DNA of 27,500 nucleotides, from assembly GCA_032433595.1 (NCBI GenBank), contig JASWJB010000350.1:1-27500 (forward strand), read 5' to 3'. A program made the position numbers and the translations under genes. Source of the stretch: Conoideocrella luteorostrata (taxonomy: Eukaryota; Ascomycota; Sordariomycetes; Hypocreales; Clavicipitaceae). The notes under the pieces were generated by a model, which was not told the origin of the DNA, searched no databases, and saw only the letters and a program-made list of their open reading frames with translations. Shown one piece after another: positions 1 through 11,500 of the stretch. Position 1 is the first letter of the stretch. Each line of letters starts with the position of its first letter.

Positions 1-1369
1 CGGTTCTTGGCTTGGTAGAGTCGTAGCCTCTCTGTCTTGATGTGCTGGCTGTGTCAGTAAAAAGTAAAGACTACGTACCACTGCCAAGGACAAGGTAACT
101 AAAGAATTGCCAAAGGTAATCGCCACCTATCGATAACCATGGAGAGATGACAGTGAGATAACGGTGACCCTCGTCGTCAACTTGCTGCCAAGATCAACCA
201 CAGACTATGGTCTGAAATTATTGTTAGCTGCAAAGATTGTTGGCCATCTGTTTTGTTCTAGCAGATGGCCGTGGTGAGAGGTGGTTGGCTGTTGTGCGTT
301 TGCAGGCTCGTCGTCGACAGCAGTCCGCCGGGAAGTTTCACTGGCTTTGCAGTATTGAAGTCTTCGATCCTGAAAATAAAGTAGCCCAGATAGATCAGGA
401 CTCTAGGTACCACGAGTCTGAATAAGTACGTGCCCAACATGCGAATACGCAGATAGCGCAACACTCTGTCTTGGACGCGATCAAAGCCGACTTCTTTATC
501 TTAGTTGCAGCGCTCGCTTGTAGTATAGTTGAATTATCCTGGCTATTAACTAATAAGTTAGGAAGAGTCATTTTCGTATACTTGTATAATTATGTGAACC
601 CACGGCTGCAACTCAAGCAAGAGTGCTGCTCGCCTTCGCAACGAACCTCAGACATCTCATACCTGTGTATCTATCTACCAAGCCTCTTTCGGTAGAGACG
701 TCAGGGAGTGGACATGCAACCAAAAAAAAAGCTAACAAGACCAACTGATAGATACGGGATGCAGACTATACAAGGACAAATGATCAGATGCGGTTGGTAA
801 AGGACAACAGGCTACAGAAGACAACTCTCGATGAAGGTACGTGTTCGTCATATCGGGCTACCCGGTATGAGGGCACGTTAAACTCTGCTACAGGGCAGTT
901 GATAATGTCGCAGATATCTCCAAGGATGTGATACAATACTCTGTAAAGCATGAAGAATTGTGGTGACCTTGTTTCAGAAATATGTGTCAATTAGGTTCAA
1001 AATATGTCAAGTATGGCCGGCCATGTTTTGGTTCAATTTTTTTATCGATTACGCCGATTTGTGCGACCATGCCACGCACCTCTGTGGTTTTAACATGGCG
1101 ACGGACCACAGGATCCCGTATTTTCTAGAAGGTGTAGTCATATGTACTATGAGTTTTTTTTCTTTTTCGAAAGCTGATCCTGAGCAGCTTTCAAAAGCTA
1201 CGCTGCACTAAGAATAAGTCTCTTAAGTTTCGTGTAGATATCTTTGATCAGTCCAACTCGGGGATTTGTTTGCTAGTCCTATGAGGTCAAACCGGTAGTT
1301 GGTAGCTGCTGGAGTCAAAGGGAGATTCCGTCCACGCCTCATAGTCAAACCACAACATTCTTCTGCTGT
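1..1369. other. Unassigned AT-rich spacer
   Basis: I can support no gene here. Short open stretches exist on both strands, but none shows sustained fungal codon preference, a recognisable motif or a consistent exon chain. The composition is visibly AT-richer than in the genes to the right. It may be the 3' flank of the decayed minus-strand gene that follows, or relic sequence too degraded to read by eye. Confidence 0.5.
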
Positions 1370-4102
1370 TCAGTCATTCGTGATATCCGAGTTCTTGATG
1401 TCTGCCGGCGACAATTGTCCTCCTTTGCAGTTGTAAGCCACGTCGGCTGCCTTGACAAGTTGCAGATTATGGAACCATATAACAACCGCGATCACTGCAT
1501 CCTACTACTAGTTTCAAGTCATTATTACATTTAATTCCGATTATCAGCAGGCAATTCGCCTAACTTGGGTCTCTGGCCTTCATGGAGGAAAGAAGCAGAC
1601 AGTCAATTGTTCATTTGATGCGCTGTTTTGGGACAACAGAGTTTCTTTGGGCATAAAAAGAAATAATATTAGGGAGAAGTAGTTGAGCATTATCAGTAAT
1701 GGATGTCATGGCTACCAGTATCCGCCTGAATTTGTCTCATACCTTCCTGAGCTGCTTTCAACTCTACCCTTACCCGTGTCAAAAACTCGACGCCTCCTCC
1801 GAGTATTTCTGCCATTTCAGTGAGAATGGTGTCGAACGTCCGCTGCATAGCAGAGATACAAAAGGAGACCGAATAACTGTACATCTTTTTGAAGGGCTTC
1901 TACAAGATCATTAAACGTTTTTTGAAGCTTCGCACTAAATTACGAAAAAAATCTACGTCGGAAAGTTTTGCCTTAATGATATCCTTTCGTCGGCGATCGG
2001 ATCTGGCTCCTGCATGGATTAGTTACTAAAGTTTGAGTGGTGGTATGTCCATTATGCTGCAGTGAACGCACCACTTTCGTATTGGTAAGCTCTGTACGAC
2101 GTTTCCATAGCCTGCTCCATTCAAGAATTTCTAAATCCAGAGAATGCATGCACATTAAGAATACTGCATATCTATTATAAAGTGGTGCGCTATAAGAAAG
2201 GAGTATAATGATCTACCGAAGGCGGGAATGAAGCTTCTCATGTGCTTGTACAACCTCCCACGTAGGTATTTGGCTTTGAATACCCGGCGATGTTTTCATG
2301 TCAGAACATATTGCCGTCTCGTCCTTCAAATCCACTTGCATTGGCAGAGTAAGTATTTTTATGTAATGATGTGTTTTATGCCGGATCATGTTTAAGTAGG
2401 TAACTTACATAGTGTTTTAATGGTCAACGCCATTACTTTGTCCAACGTTTCACGGAAAAGATCTTGGCTGACTTTAATGGCTTCTTGCAGATGTTTCCAC
2501 GGGCCACATAGGTTAAGGGGAAACCCGGCAATGGCTTCGTGGTTCTAATCATGATGTCCCACTGACGCGACGCGGTGGTGTAGTGGCCAAAATGCCTGCA
2601 GAATGCTGCAAAGGCAACTATAATGCAGTTAACGGTCAGTTTTTTTCTCTGTTATAGTCACACTACATACCGCAATGCCATTTGTTACAAAATTTAGGTA
2701 GTCCGATCTAAGAATATATGTATCTTTGCGTATGAAGTTACGATGGCCCAACCAGCTGCTGCGGCTATAGCAGATTTCGTCCATTCAGATAACCGTCGTC
2801 CTATCAGTGTGTCAGTAGTCTGACAACTATATTTCATTTCATGACGGTGTGATCTCTTGTTTTCCGACAGAAATTTAACGTAGCACAAGCACATACTGTG
2901 ATACATTTGTTGGTTGAAATGTCCTTGAACTCATTGACTACCCGGTGGAACTCAGCAGAACACTCGAGTAAGCCCTACCGGGTCAGTCTGGGGCAAAAAC
3001 ACAATGATATGCCGACGAATTTGAAAGAAACCACTTACCTCTGTTGGCGTATTTTTTGCGGCTCCTACAGTTGCTTCACATGTTCTCTCTGCTCAGCGTT
3101 TCTGAAGCCGACATTTGACTGGATCCATATCCCGGTCAGATTTAGTAGGGCGGGAATGCTATTATTATATACGTAGCGTTCGTCAATGAGATGTTAGCTT
3201 ATGGATGCTATTGATATATAGTGGCGTCGGAGGTTGCTAATTCCACTTGGCTGCATCGAGGGCATTTCCGAATTTCTGGGTGTTAGCTGCTCCTCCGAAT
3301 AGGTTTTATTGCTCACGCAAAAGACCTTGGAGTATTCAACCACGGAGTTTCCGCAGGCCTCTCCCAGACCTTGCGTCACCGCAGCATTGCGGGCACTCAC
3401 CACGAAAGGTACGTAATCTAAAGATTTCCATGTGTATCAGCATTGTCACAAATCATCCTATGGAAAGACAGAAGACATACTCGAATTGGCTACCAATTAA
3501 GGCTTTTCTGTGTTAATATTTAGTTAGGAAGCCTCTCTGCAAGTCGTACTAATTCGGGTTGATTATTTACCTCCCCATCACGTACCGTAGTTGTCGGTGT
3601 TGCAAGTGCAGCTCCTTATCCACGGGGCGTAGTGTATCAAGTAACTCATCTTGCTGCTGTTCGAGCTCTTCCAACTGTCGCAGCATTGCTTCAATTTTTG
3701 ACGATACGGGCTCTTTGCCAACCACGCCTTGCTTCTTGATCGTTGGTAGTCTGCGATGTATAGCTCAGCAAGTTGTTCACCTGCAATACAGACTTTATCT
3801 ACTGATAAAACGAAGGCCTACATCGGTCTTGATACAAACAATGTCCACGTTAGGCAACCTCGCCTGCATCGCAAGGTCAATCAATAACTTGGCGAACTCC
3901 AGGGGGAAGCACTCCCTCTTGAATGCTACCCAAAGTTGAAGGCTTTGATATCGCGAGCTCTCAGACCATCTGATGCAGAGGATGTATTGTTTTCCCTGCT
4001 TCTGTTTCCTACCGCGGCAGGGTTGGAGGAAGCAATAGCCCCCATGAAACGATTGGATGAAGAACGTCGCCAGTCCTCCAAACCAGGGTCAATCAAAGCA
4101 GC
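1370..4102 (-). pseudogene. Decayed multi-exon gene for a coiled-coil-rich helical protein, family not recognised
   Basis: Read on the minus strand, a chain of protein-like fragments with fungal codon preference runs from about 4102 down to a stop at 1370–1372. Examples are 3929–4102, 3798–3929, 3707–3802, 3586–3707 (Glu/Gln/Leu-rich coiled coil), 3194–3413, 3039–3157 (hydrophobic, then helical), 2897–2974, about 2410–2520, 2213–2347, about 1700–1970 and 1370–1499. Canonical donors follow several of them: GTACGT at 3585, GTAAGT at 3038 and GTATGT at 2896, some with CTAAC/CTGAC branch points. This shows the gene once had introns. Coding sense passes from one frame to another with no intron between near 3929, 3800, 3708 and 1715, and a TAG interrupts the fragment ending at 3039. 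I therefore call it broken. The product would have been an all-helical, coiled-coil-rich protein of several hundred residues. The mix of amphipathic coils and a hydrophobic stretch could fit an alpha-helical pore-forming-type protein or another fungal helical family. I could not identify it and assign no function. Confidence 0.6.
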
Positions 4103-6390
4103 GCTGGGATGGAGACTGCAGCTTCAGTTGATAGCGAAAAAGCGCATGATACAAGCTTCACACAGTGGTTACAAGGAGTTTAAACAATCGCAGAAATCTT
4201 TCGCCCTGATGCGGCGTACTCTGGCAAGAACGTTTTTGACAAATGATGCTCATCCACACATGTTGTGAAACTGCAACCTCGATATCCGGATAGGTGTATC
4301 GTATCTATGGACGAGTTCTAACAAAAACTCTTCATTTTGTGATGTTCAAATGAGGATCAGATCAATGGCAAGAGGTAGACCGTAAAGTGATTTCTCAGTT
4401 GTAAGTACAACAACGATCCATCGCAAGGAGGCGAGGCTGACTCTGATTTGCCACCAGACCAGAAATCCCCATTACCTCGAAATCATCTCAAATTCTCTAT
4501 ACTGCTTCAAATGTGGGTTCAGCGCTTGAAGCATCAGGGCCGCGGATCAAATGGAGTGCTTTTAGAGAACTGAAGCTGCCCTCGCCTGTCTCTCGTTAAT
4601 GTTAGACGCACCCTCCGTTTTGCGAGCAACAACCTACCTAAAACACGGTGGCTTGCAGCAACCCTCGCGTACTCAACTTTGATTGCTGAACCTCGTAGAA
4701 CGGACGCCTGACCGGCCAATTTTAGAGACCTCGATGTTTTGAGGCATTGCAGCACACCAGAGATGAATTTGACTAGGACTCAATCTGCCGCCCAAGTCAG
4801 ACGGCCCGCGGCGGCAGCGCCCGTCACTTGGCGCCTATTGTTTTGATTGGCGGAGGGGCATCAATCAAGATTTGGATGCATCATTTCATTCGCTCAATCT
4901 GATTTCCCCAGAAGCTAGGACCGTGTGATACGACCATATTGAGAATGTCCACCAATTTGGTGGGCAGGACAGCAACAATAGTAGTCAGCGTGTTCGTTTG
5001 GCAGGTAGAGCGCTAATGTTGCATTGCTAGGATTCCGAATTTGAATCTGGAGTCCAGAAACGAGACGAGAACAGAACAGAACAACGGCAATACAAGTGAA
5101 TGCACTTTGGTGTGCGAGTGGTGAGTTTGTTGAACTCGGGACTCAGGAGCTTGAGTTATTGGCGCCTGCTTGTGCCATTCGATGAAGCGCTGATTTAGTT
5201 AATCCACTACGGATCCTAGATAACAACGTTTGTCGAGAGTGCTAGATACTGCGGTGATGTCGGGTATCTACACAGGCAAGGTTGAAGATAGCAAGGCAGT
5301 TTGCAAATCATCCATTGCTCTGAGCGAATAACCGGTTTTCTGAGCTTCCGGGCAGGCGGAACTGAAGGTACGGCAAACACACAAAGAATCACCGCGACCT
5401 GGCAACTCAAATATTTTTGTTCCATCCAAATTGTTCAGTGTGATTCCCAGAGCAAGAAAATGGACCAATAATTGCCTTAGATGGAGCTTGAAACTGTTCC
5501 AACTGCCCAGTAGCGCACAGGAAAGAGAGCAATCTCTTACTCTAGCAGTCCGTTGTAGATACAAGACGGTATCTACACCGTCAAATTCATTCACAGGTTT
5601 TGGGAATTGGCATTGGATCTGCCAACGTCTTTACGCTGCTTTAACTTGATGTTGAAACTGAAGGAATACATGAGGCCAACTCCCCGAGAAAGTCGACCTG
5701 CCAGTTGAACCTTGGCGGTCGACTGGTAAGATTTGCGCACCATAAATGTATGGAGGAGACCACACAAACTCACTGTTGCTTGCCCCAAAATGATAAATCA
5801 ATTGGGGAAACAACCTCCCAAAAGAAAGGTCCTGTCAAAAAAAGATACAGCACTGCATCTTGAAGGGAGGAAACACTGTCCTTAATGCATGCACGGTGGT
5901 TCGGCTCCCTCATCACGCACTGCAGGAAAAGAGGCTGGACAAGTTAAGCAACGAGGCGGGGCGAATTCTGCTCCGCTGGACTAGCGGAGGACGGGGGGAA
6001 ACAAAACAAACTGACATGAGCCGGCGCACTATTTTGGCGGTGTCTTTGATTCTATTGAATATGCGTAGCAGGCGGTAAACGATCTGGCGATGGATGGCGG
6101 ACTTCACCGACTTTTCTTTACAATGCATCTGAGGATGACAGACGGTACCAAGCTGTTCTCGCCTCATTGCATTGGATTCCATGACCCGACACGACACGAC
6201 ACGACACTACACGGAAACGGGCTCTTGCCATTATTGCTCGCCCGAAAAGGACTGGTGAGCTAAAATGCCACATTCCTCGGCACCGATGCTTGCCTGGCAG
6301 CCTTGTGAGGCGTCCAGGTAACATGAAGTGAACCATACATACTGTCACCTACTAGTCGTATTGCGACGCCAGCTCCGAGTCACCTAGAAG
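4103..6390. other. Gene-free spacer
   Basis: There is no supportable coding region. Open stretches on both strands overlap one another and lack motifs, codon bias or splice structure. The only item that stands out is a tRNA-like stretch near 4985–5070, listed separately. The 5' end of the decayed minus-strand gene may extend into 4103–4320. Two overlapping readings compete there (minus with internal TGA codons, plus open for 110 codons) and I could not choose between them. Confidence 0.5.
4985..5070 (+). pseudogene. Possible tRNA-like relic
   Basis: The segment contains a D-arm-like GGTAGAGCGC, then a central TTGCATT like an Ala(TGC) anticodon loop. At the expected spacing follows TTTGAATCT, which differs from the internal promoter B box TTCGAATCC by C-to-T changes. 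Acceptor and anticodon stems pair poorly, so it is not a functional tRNA as written. The pattern fits a tRNA copy worn by transition mutations. Chance resemblance is possible. Confidence 0.25.
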
Positions 6391-6534
6391 ACAACACTAC
6401 TCCGTACTTGGTCCGGAGCCCACGACCCCCGTAACCGCCCATGAAGCAACGAGGCACCGCGGATTTGACTTGTTTCCTACGAGGAAAAAGAGCCACATAC
6501 CGCCTCACATTATTTAGCGTCGTCGTCGCCATGC

Positions 6535-6548
6535 ACTCCGTACGGAGT
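6535..6548. repeat. Perfect 14-bp palindrome made of two motif copies
   Basis: ACTCCGTACGGAGT is its own reverse complement. It is formed by two head-to-head overlapping copies of the TACTCCGTA word, and another copy follows 28 bases later at 6577. It is the tightest grouping of the motif in the window and the most likely place for dimeric protein binding or for a fold-back element end. Confidence 0.8.
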
Positions 6549-7687
6549 ACCACACTACGAAATATCTTGTACTTCGTACGGAGTATATACACAGGTCTTC
6601 GACGAAGTGGAGACACGGGTTATTAAGTCGGAGCAGAGGTATTAAATCGTTGGGGGCTGGTCAGGAAGACGGCGAGCAAGATGGTGGGCCAGGGAAGAGG
6701 TATCGCCAACTGCACCTCGCCCAAACAAATAATACGCAATGCATGCGCTGAGCCAATCCACGTCACTACAGTGTCATGATGACAGGAGATATCAGTACAT
6801 GGGCAAGCGCAGTCGGCAACTACTTACTTAGTACGGAGTAAAGCAGCTTGGCGCTCTGGCAGGTTACACCAGAACGAGTTATTGCAGAGCGGAAATGCCC
6901 CGTAGACCCCAAAATCTGCAGAGTGAGAGCGAACGAGCGCCGGCAAGTGGCTGCAAGAGACAGGCGTCCAAGACATGCTAGGAGGGTTGTGAGACAGCAA
7001 GAGGTAGCGGCGGACTTTTTGACGGTTCGTAGGGAACGCAGAGAGAGGCAGACTCAGGCTCAGACAGTTTGGGCTGCAAAATGCGAGACCGTCCAGTGCG
7101 CCTGACTGACACTTTCCTCATACTTCCCCAAGTTCCAACTCTACGCGGTGCCGACGAGAAGTACCGAGAACTTGACCTTTGCTCAGTTAACTCCTTCCAT
7201 CTCACTTTACGATGACGGAGAGACGGAGGGGATGGAAGCGTGTTGTTCGGAGTACGGATACTATATTCAGCTGCTGATGCTGTGGACGTGGGCAGTACCC
7301 AACCGCCAACCCCAGCCCAAAGGTACTCGGTCATCGGCCAAGGCTGGTGCCACTGAACTTTTCCGCGGCGAAGGACTTTCCATCGCACGATACGAAATAC
7401 AGACCGGACAGCTGCTAGACTTTGTAGCACGACATGCACGGAAGCTGGTGTGGAGGCAGAGGAAGTGGTGGGGTGCAACAAATACCAGCTTTTTTTTTTG
7501 TACTGCGTACAGCATACTGCAGTCAGTACTCCGTAAGTACAACACCGCAATATATTAGCAATATTGGTCAACAAAAGGTCCAACATTCCCTTGAGGCGCA
7601 AGCTTGGACCCGCGTGCGCATGGCGAAGAGAATTGCGAATCCTGTCAAAATCGCCGCGTGCGCGTGGGTGGCCGGTCCATCATTCAT

Positions 7688-7715
7688 CATCCATCATCCA
7701 TCATCCATCATCCAT
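7688..7715. repeat. Heptamer tandem repeat (CATCCAT)4
   Basis: Four perfect head-to-tail copies of CATCCAT, preceded by an imperfect CATCATT/CATC run, lie in gene-free spacer. It is a typical fungal minisatellite. I see no function. Confidence 0.85.
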
Positions 7716-7940
7716 GCCCAAGCCCCCAACTCACTCTTCATTCAACCTGGCTCGTACCACCCGCCATCTTCCTGCAGCGGGGCCATTTATTGATCTTGCA
7801 TCTTACTGGTGTGTTCGGAGTGCATGGATATTGAGAATAGTTCTGGTACTCCGTACAATATGTTAGAGCATGGCGGACGTGGCTAAAACGGCCAACTGAC
7901 GAGCATTGCATGGGGCAGCGAAGTACTATCCATGTATGCA

Positions 7941-7960
7941 TGTACTCCTTATGGAGTACA
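7941..7960. repeat. Inverted repeat related to the TACTCCGTA word
   Basis: The arms TGTACTCC and GGAGTACA are perfect inverted repeats around a 4-base TTAT centre. The arms match the outer part of the dispersed motif, so this looks like a diverged double copy of the same element. Confidence 0.7.
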
Positions 7961-8529
7961 GTCTGTATAGTAGTTAGTTGTTGTTGCATCTCGGCTTGGA
8001 CTCAATACGGGCTGTTTCGCCGACCGCTTGCTGTTGGCATTGAGAAGCACGACGGCGCAAATTGGCGATTCCAGCAGGCATCGGGCTTGTTTCTACTTGC
8101 AGAACACCAGACCGACCAGGGCGGTAGGATCGCTCGTACAATAATTATCTCACGGCACCCAACACGCACAAGGGGACGTTGGGATCGTGGTCATAAGAGT
8201 TGATGAGCCTTGGAACCCAGAAACCAAGACCGTTTCGGAACGAGTCTTTCGTCGCTTGTTTAGGCAGACCAGCAAGTACTCCGTACCTCCCATTGGTACT
8301 TGGATACTTGGGTACTCTGTGCTCCATGTCCGCATGCCTGCTCGAGAAAAAGAGGTTGGTCCGTGCAACACGTCATCAGCCAGCGAATCAACAGCAAAGT
8401 CGCGCAACCAGCCCAGTCCTTGGCTGGGTGGGGACAGTCAAGACAGTGTGGACTGTGTGACGACCCCACGACAGAGTCGAGTCAGCCAGTCACAGGCGCT
8501 AAAAGAGGTCATGGCTCCCCCGCCCCTGT

Positions 8530-8549
8530 AATCAAATCAAATCAAATCA
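8530..8549. repeat. Pentamer tandem repeat (AATCA)4
   Basis: Four perfect AATCA units sit in non-coding sequence upstream of the HAP2-type gene. It is a simple repeat with no evident role. Confidence 0.85.
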
Positions 8550-8584
8550 CATCCTCGCATTTCCTTCGTCTCTTTTTCTCGTGA

Positions 8585-11500
8585 CCATTCGTTTTTCTCG
8601 CACGCAAACGGCCAATCAATCCCGTCCATCAGTTGGCCCATCCCTCCACTCAACGGCAAGCTCGACGGACAATCAGGAAAGAGGCACAAAATAGGCATAA
8701 AAAAAAAACAGGGCCCGTGTTAACGCGTCGGCCTCCCCCTACTGGCGCGCAATCAGATTCGCCCAAACACGCAGAACAATCTTGGTTCGTCGGTGCTGGC
8801 CATTCACACAGCTTCCAGAATCTCCAGGCACAGATCCGCCTCCCGTTACTTGCGCGCGTCCCGACGTCCAGTCAGAGACGGAGTGTGAGCGTCAGCAAGA
8901 CAAAAAAGGAAACCTTGAGCCAAATCCAGCTTTCGGAGTACTAAGTCGGCGGCCAGCCGGCCAGTCGTTGTTGGCATCCTCAGCCCAGACCAACAGCATC
9001 TTGTTTTGAATTGTGACGACGACAACGGTCAAATTCATCACCAACAACACCGTGCATTTCCCAGCAGACAAGTCCAAGACCACACAGACAGATCCAAGCA
9101 ACCCACCCACAGTTCACAGTTTGTAGGTCGCAGTTCGCAAGCCTGCAGCAAGACTCCAGCTCCCGCACCAGCTCTGCCCGGGTATTGGGGTTGCAGGTCC
9201 GGTCTGTTCAGCCCGGCTGGCTCTGAGGCCCTCGTCTCATCAGCAAGTTGATGCACTGGCCCTTCCCCAGTACAGCACCTCGTACCTCGTACCGGCCCAG
9301 CACTGCGCAGCACAGCACAGTACGATCCGGCACAGCAGGGCACTGTCGGCATCTCTCTAGCCTGTGCGTTGATTTTCCCTCATTCTGCTGACAGCGCCGT
9401 ATACGGAGAACATACCGCCGCCCCCCTTGTTGTTGTTGTATGTAAACTTGTGCCCGGTCCGCAGGTATTTGGTTCAGCCTTCTTTTCATTTCCATTTCCA
9501 TTTTCATTCCTCTTGTGTCGGTACTTCTCCGTGTTCTTCCCACCTCGACCTGTCCCGTCTCCGTCTCTGCCTCTGTTGCTGTCACAGCCACCGTCTCGAC
9601 CATCTCCACTAAGCCGTGCTGCCAGTGAACGTGGCCCAGTCAGCGCTGAGCTTCGACCTGCCACCCTAGCCTGGGTACGGAGTACATAGAGCGAAGTCTG
9701 GTTCTTCTTTCCTCCCCGCCTCGGACATCGGCAGCCTTGTTGCCGGAAACCGGGCGGCACCTTGTTGAGTACCTGCTCGACGGACCGGTCGAGGACTTGA
9801 GCTTCGCCCAAAAACCGCCCACTTCCCCCCCCCTTCCAGCAAATCAGCTCCCGATTTTTGCGCGTCGCCCATTCGACCTCCAACGCAGCTTTTCGTGATC
9901 GCGAGAGGCCTATCATCGTCGCCAGAGTCCATTTCGACCTCTTCATTGGCCGGAATTACCATCAGGTGACTGCGCATCACTGCGCGCTTCAACTATCTTC
10001 ATTTGCCTCGGTGTCAATCAGAGCGCAAAGAACTCTGCCGCGACTCGACGAGCTCCGCCATTGAGCTGCATCGCGCCGACGCCTCGAGGACCCCAACCGT
10101 GTCGCACGAGACGCAAGGTATGTGCAGCCGAGAGCTATTCTCATTCTTATCATATGTCCGAAACCACCAGCAACCAATTCTGCCGTTCCATTGGCGTCGA
10201 GCCATTACACGACTATTCTTATAGTTTCCTTTCCGTCTTTTTCGCGCTGTCGAAGCTACATTCGTCTTTGTCGTTCTCTGTTGTACTCTATACCCGTGTT
10301 TTCAAGTACTTGTCTCTTTGCATCGTTTCTTTTGCGCACGTCTCACCCAGCCATCGTTCGACACGAGGCTTGAGACTCTTTGTTGACGAGGATCTGTCTC
10401 CGTCATGCGCCTTTACAATCAATGAACACGCGCGTTGTCACAAACGCGTCGCACTGCATCTGAACCGGTAGCATCATCGACGGTACCAAACGAACAACTT
10501 GAAACGAGCAAGTGCTCTCTCTCTCTCTCTCTTTCGCCCGGCCTGCATTATCTTCGGCGCGAACGCAGCTCACTTATCACATATCCCATTCATGCTACTA
10601 TGCAACGCCAGGATCCTGGAAACAGCAAGGTACCTGCCCAGTTCGCATATTCACATACTGTTTTACCTCCCACCACCATTATGAAACTCCCACATACATA
10701 CATCACATCCGTCGTTGGCCAAGTTTCCAAGGCGGGCGGGCCCTTGGCCAACGCATAGTGAGGCAGACACTACCACCAATACTGGTTCACCTGCTGCACC
10801 GGCCGTGTTCGCATTACCTAAAGCGACCTACTGTCAGTTGGTGCCAGGCCGCCTCATTATCGGATTGCCTGCAATTCAAATGAGGCTAGGTCGCTATTTC
10901 TTTTATGGTAACCCGCCTCCGTTCGGGGCTTCCGCAGAGGTGTCTCGTACTATGTATCGGCAAACAATAGCCTCGAACCGCTAAAGGACGGTCGGGGAAT
11001 CTATCGTGGCTTTGGGCCTTGAGTGTCGCAACACTGCTGAACCCTGTTATTCTTTGATGACCACTCTGACTGCATTGGCGTCCGGCCGCTGGCGCAGTTG
11101 GGCTCACCCGGCGTGCCTTGGTCGTGCAGTTCTCTATTATGCATGAGGAGGATTGCCAACGCATCACGAGTGTGACCCCCTCAAGCTAGTAGCGTCTCTC
11201 CTCCGTCTGCTCCCCCCTAGTCTCTTGGTAGAGAGATCATGTTCTACTCACTGCGCTTCATGATTCTGCCCAATGTACGGCATGGCTAACTGCTCTGGTT
11301 GGACAGATTTGGTGTGTTTCTACACTTTGCGACTCTGCGACTCGCTGCAAATCGGACGAAACCTCGCAGCCTATCACGGCGTAAGCGCGTCCCGTCTTTG
11401 AGAGAGACAGACAGAGAGACGCACGCTACCAATTGCTCCTGTGACTTTGCGTCAGGCGTCAAAACACGAGTATCTGCCACTACGACATCGATCTGCAGGC

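Larger units (their letters stand above)
6398..9684. repeat. Cluster of dispersed TACTCCGTA / TACGGAGTA motifs
   Basis: Exact copies lie at 6398–6406, 6541–6549, 6577–6585, 6832–6840, 7527–7535, 7847–7855, 8277–8285 and 9676–9684. Three more lie at 14397–14405, 15993–16001 and 19887–19895. Several extend to the 11-mer GTACTCCGTAC or its complement (6540, 7846, 8276, 9675, 19886). A given 9-mer counted on both strands is expected about 0.2 times in 27.5 kb, so eleven copies is strong enrichment, and eight of them fall within 3.3 kb. All copies are outside the coding exons. The outer TAC/GTA pairs form a short inverted repeat around TCC. Function is unknown: a protein-binding site, a mobile-element footprint or a simple genomic repeat word are all possible. 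Confidence 0.85.

Noticed and set aside
2565..2640. tRNA-like GTGTAGTGG…ATGCCTGC
   Set aside because: It resembles only the 5' half of a tRNA. There is no B box or T arm and no closing acceptor stem.
1370..4102. Naming the decayed gene as a Cry6/XaxA-like alpha-helical pore-forming toxin
   Set aside because: The helical and hydrophobic pattern is compatible, but I saw no diagnostic motif. I give no name or function without a profile match.
3936..4268. Plus-strand open stretch of 110 codons resembling the end of a fungal STAND-type N-terminal domain
   Set aside because: It overlaps the 5' end of the better-supported minus-strand relic, has no partner exons upstream, and the resemblance is only in residue pattern. 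A domain search would settle it.
6978..7601. 207-codon minus-strand open stretch
   Set aside because: No motif, no fungal codon preference, overlaps other open frames, and contains a dispersed-repeat copy. Most likely chance in GC-richer spacer.
9380..9946. 188-codon minus-strand open stretch, Arg/Gly-rich
   Set aside because: Composition reflects C/T-rich leader DNA read backwards. No domain and no splice support.
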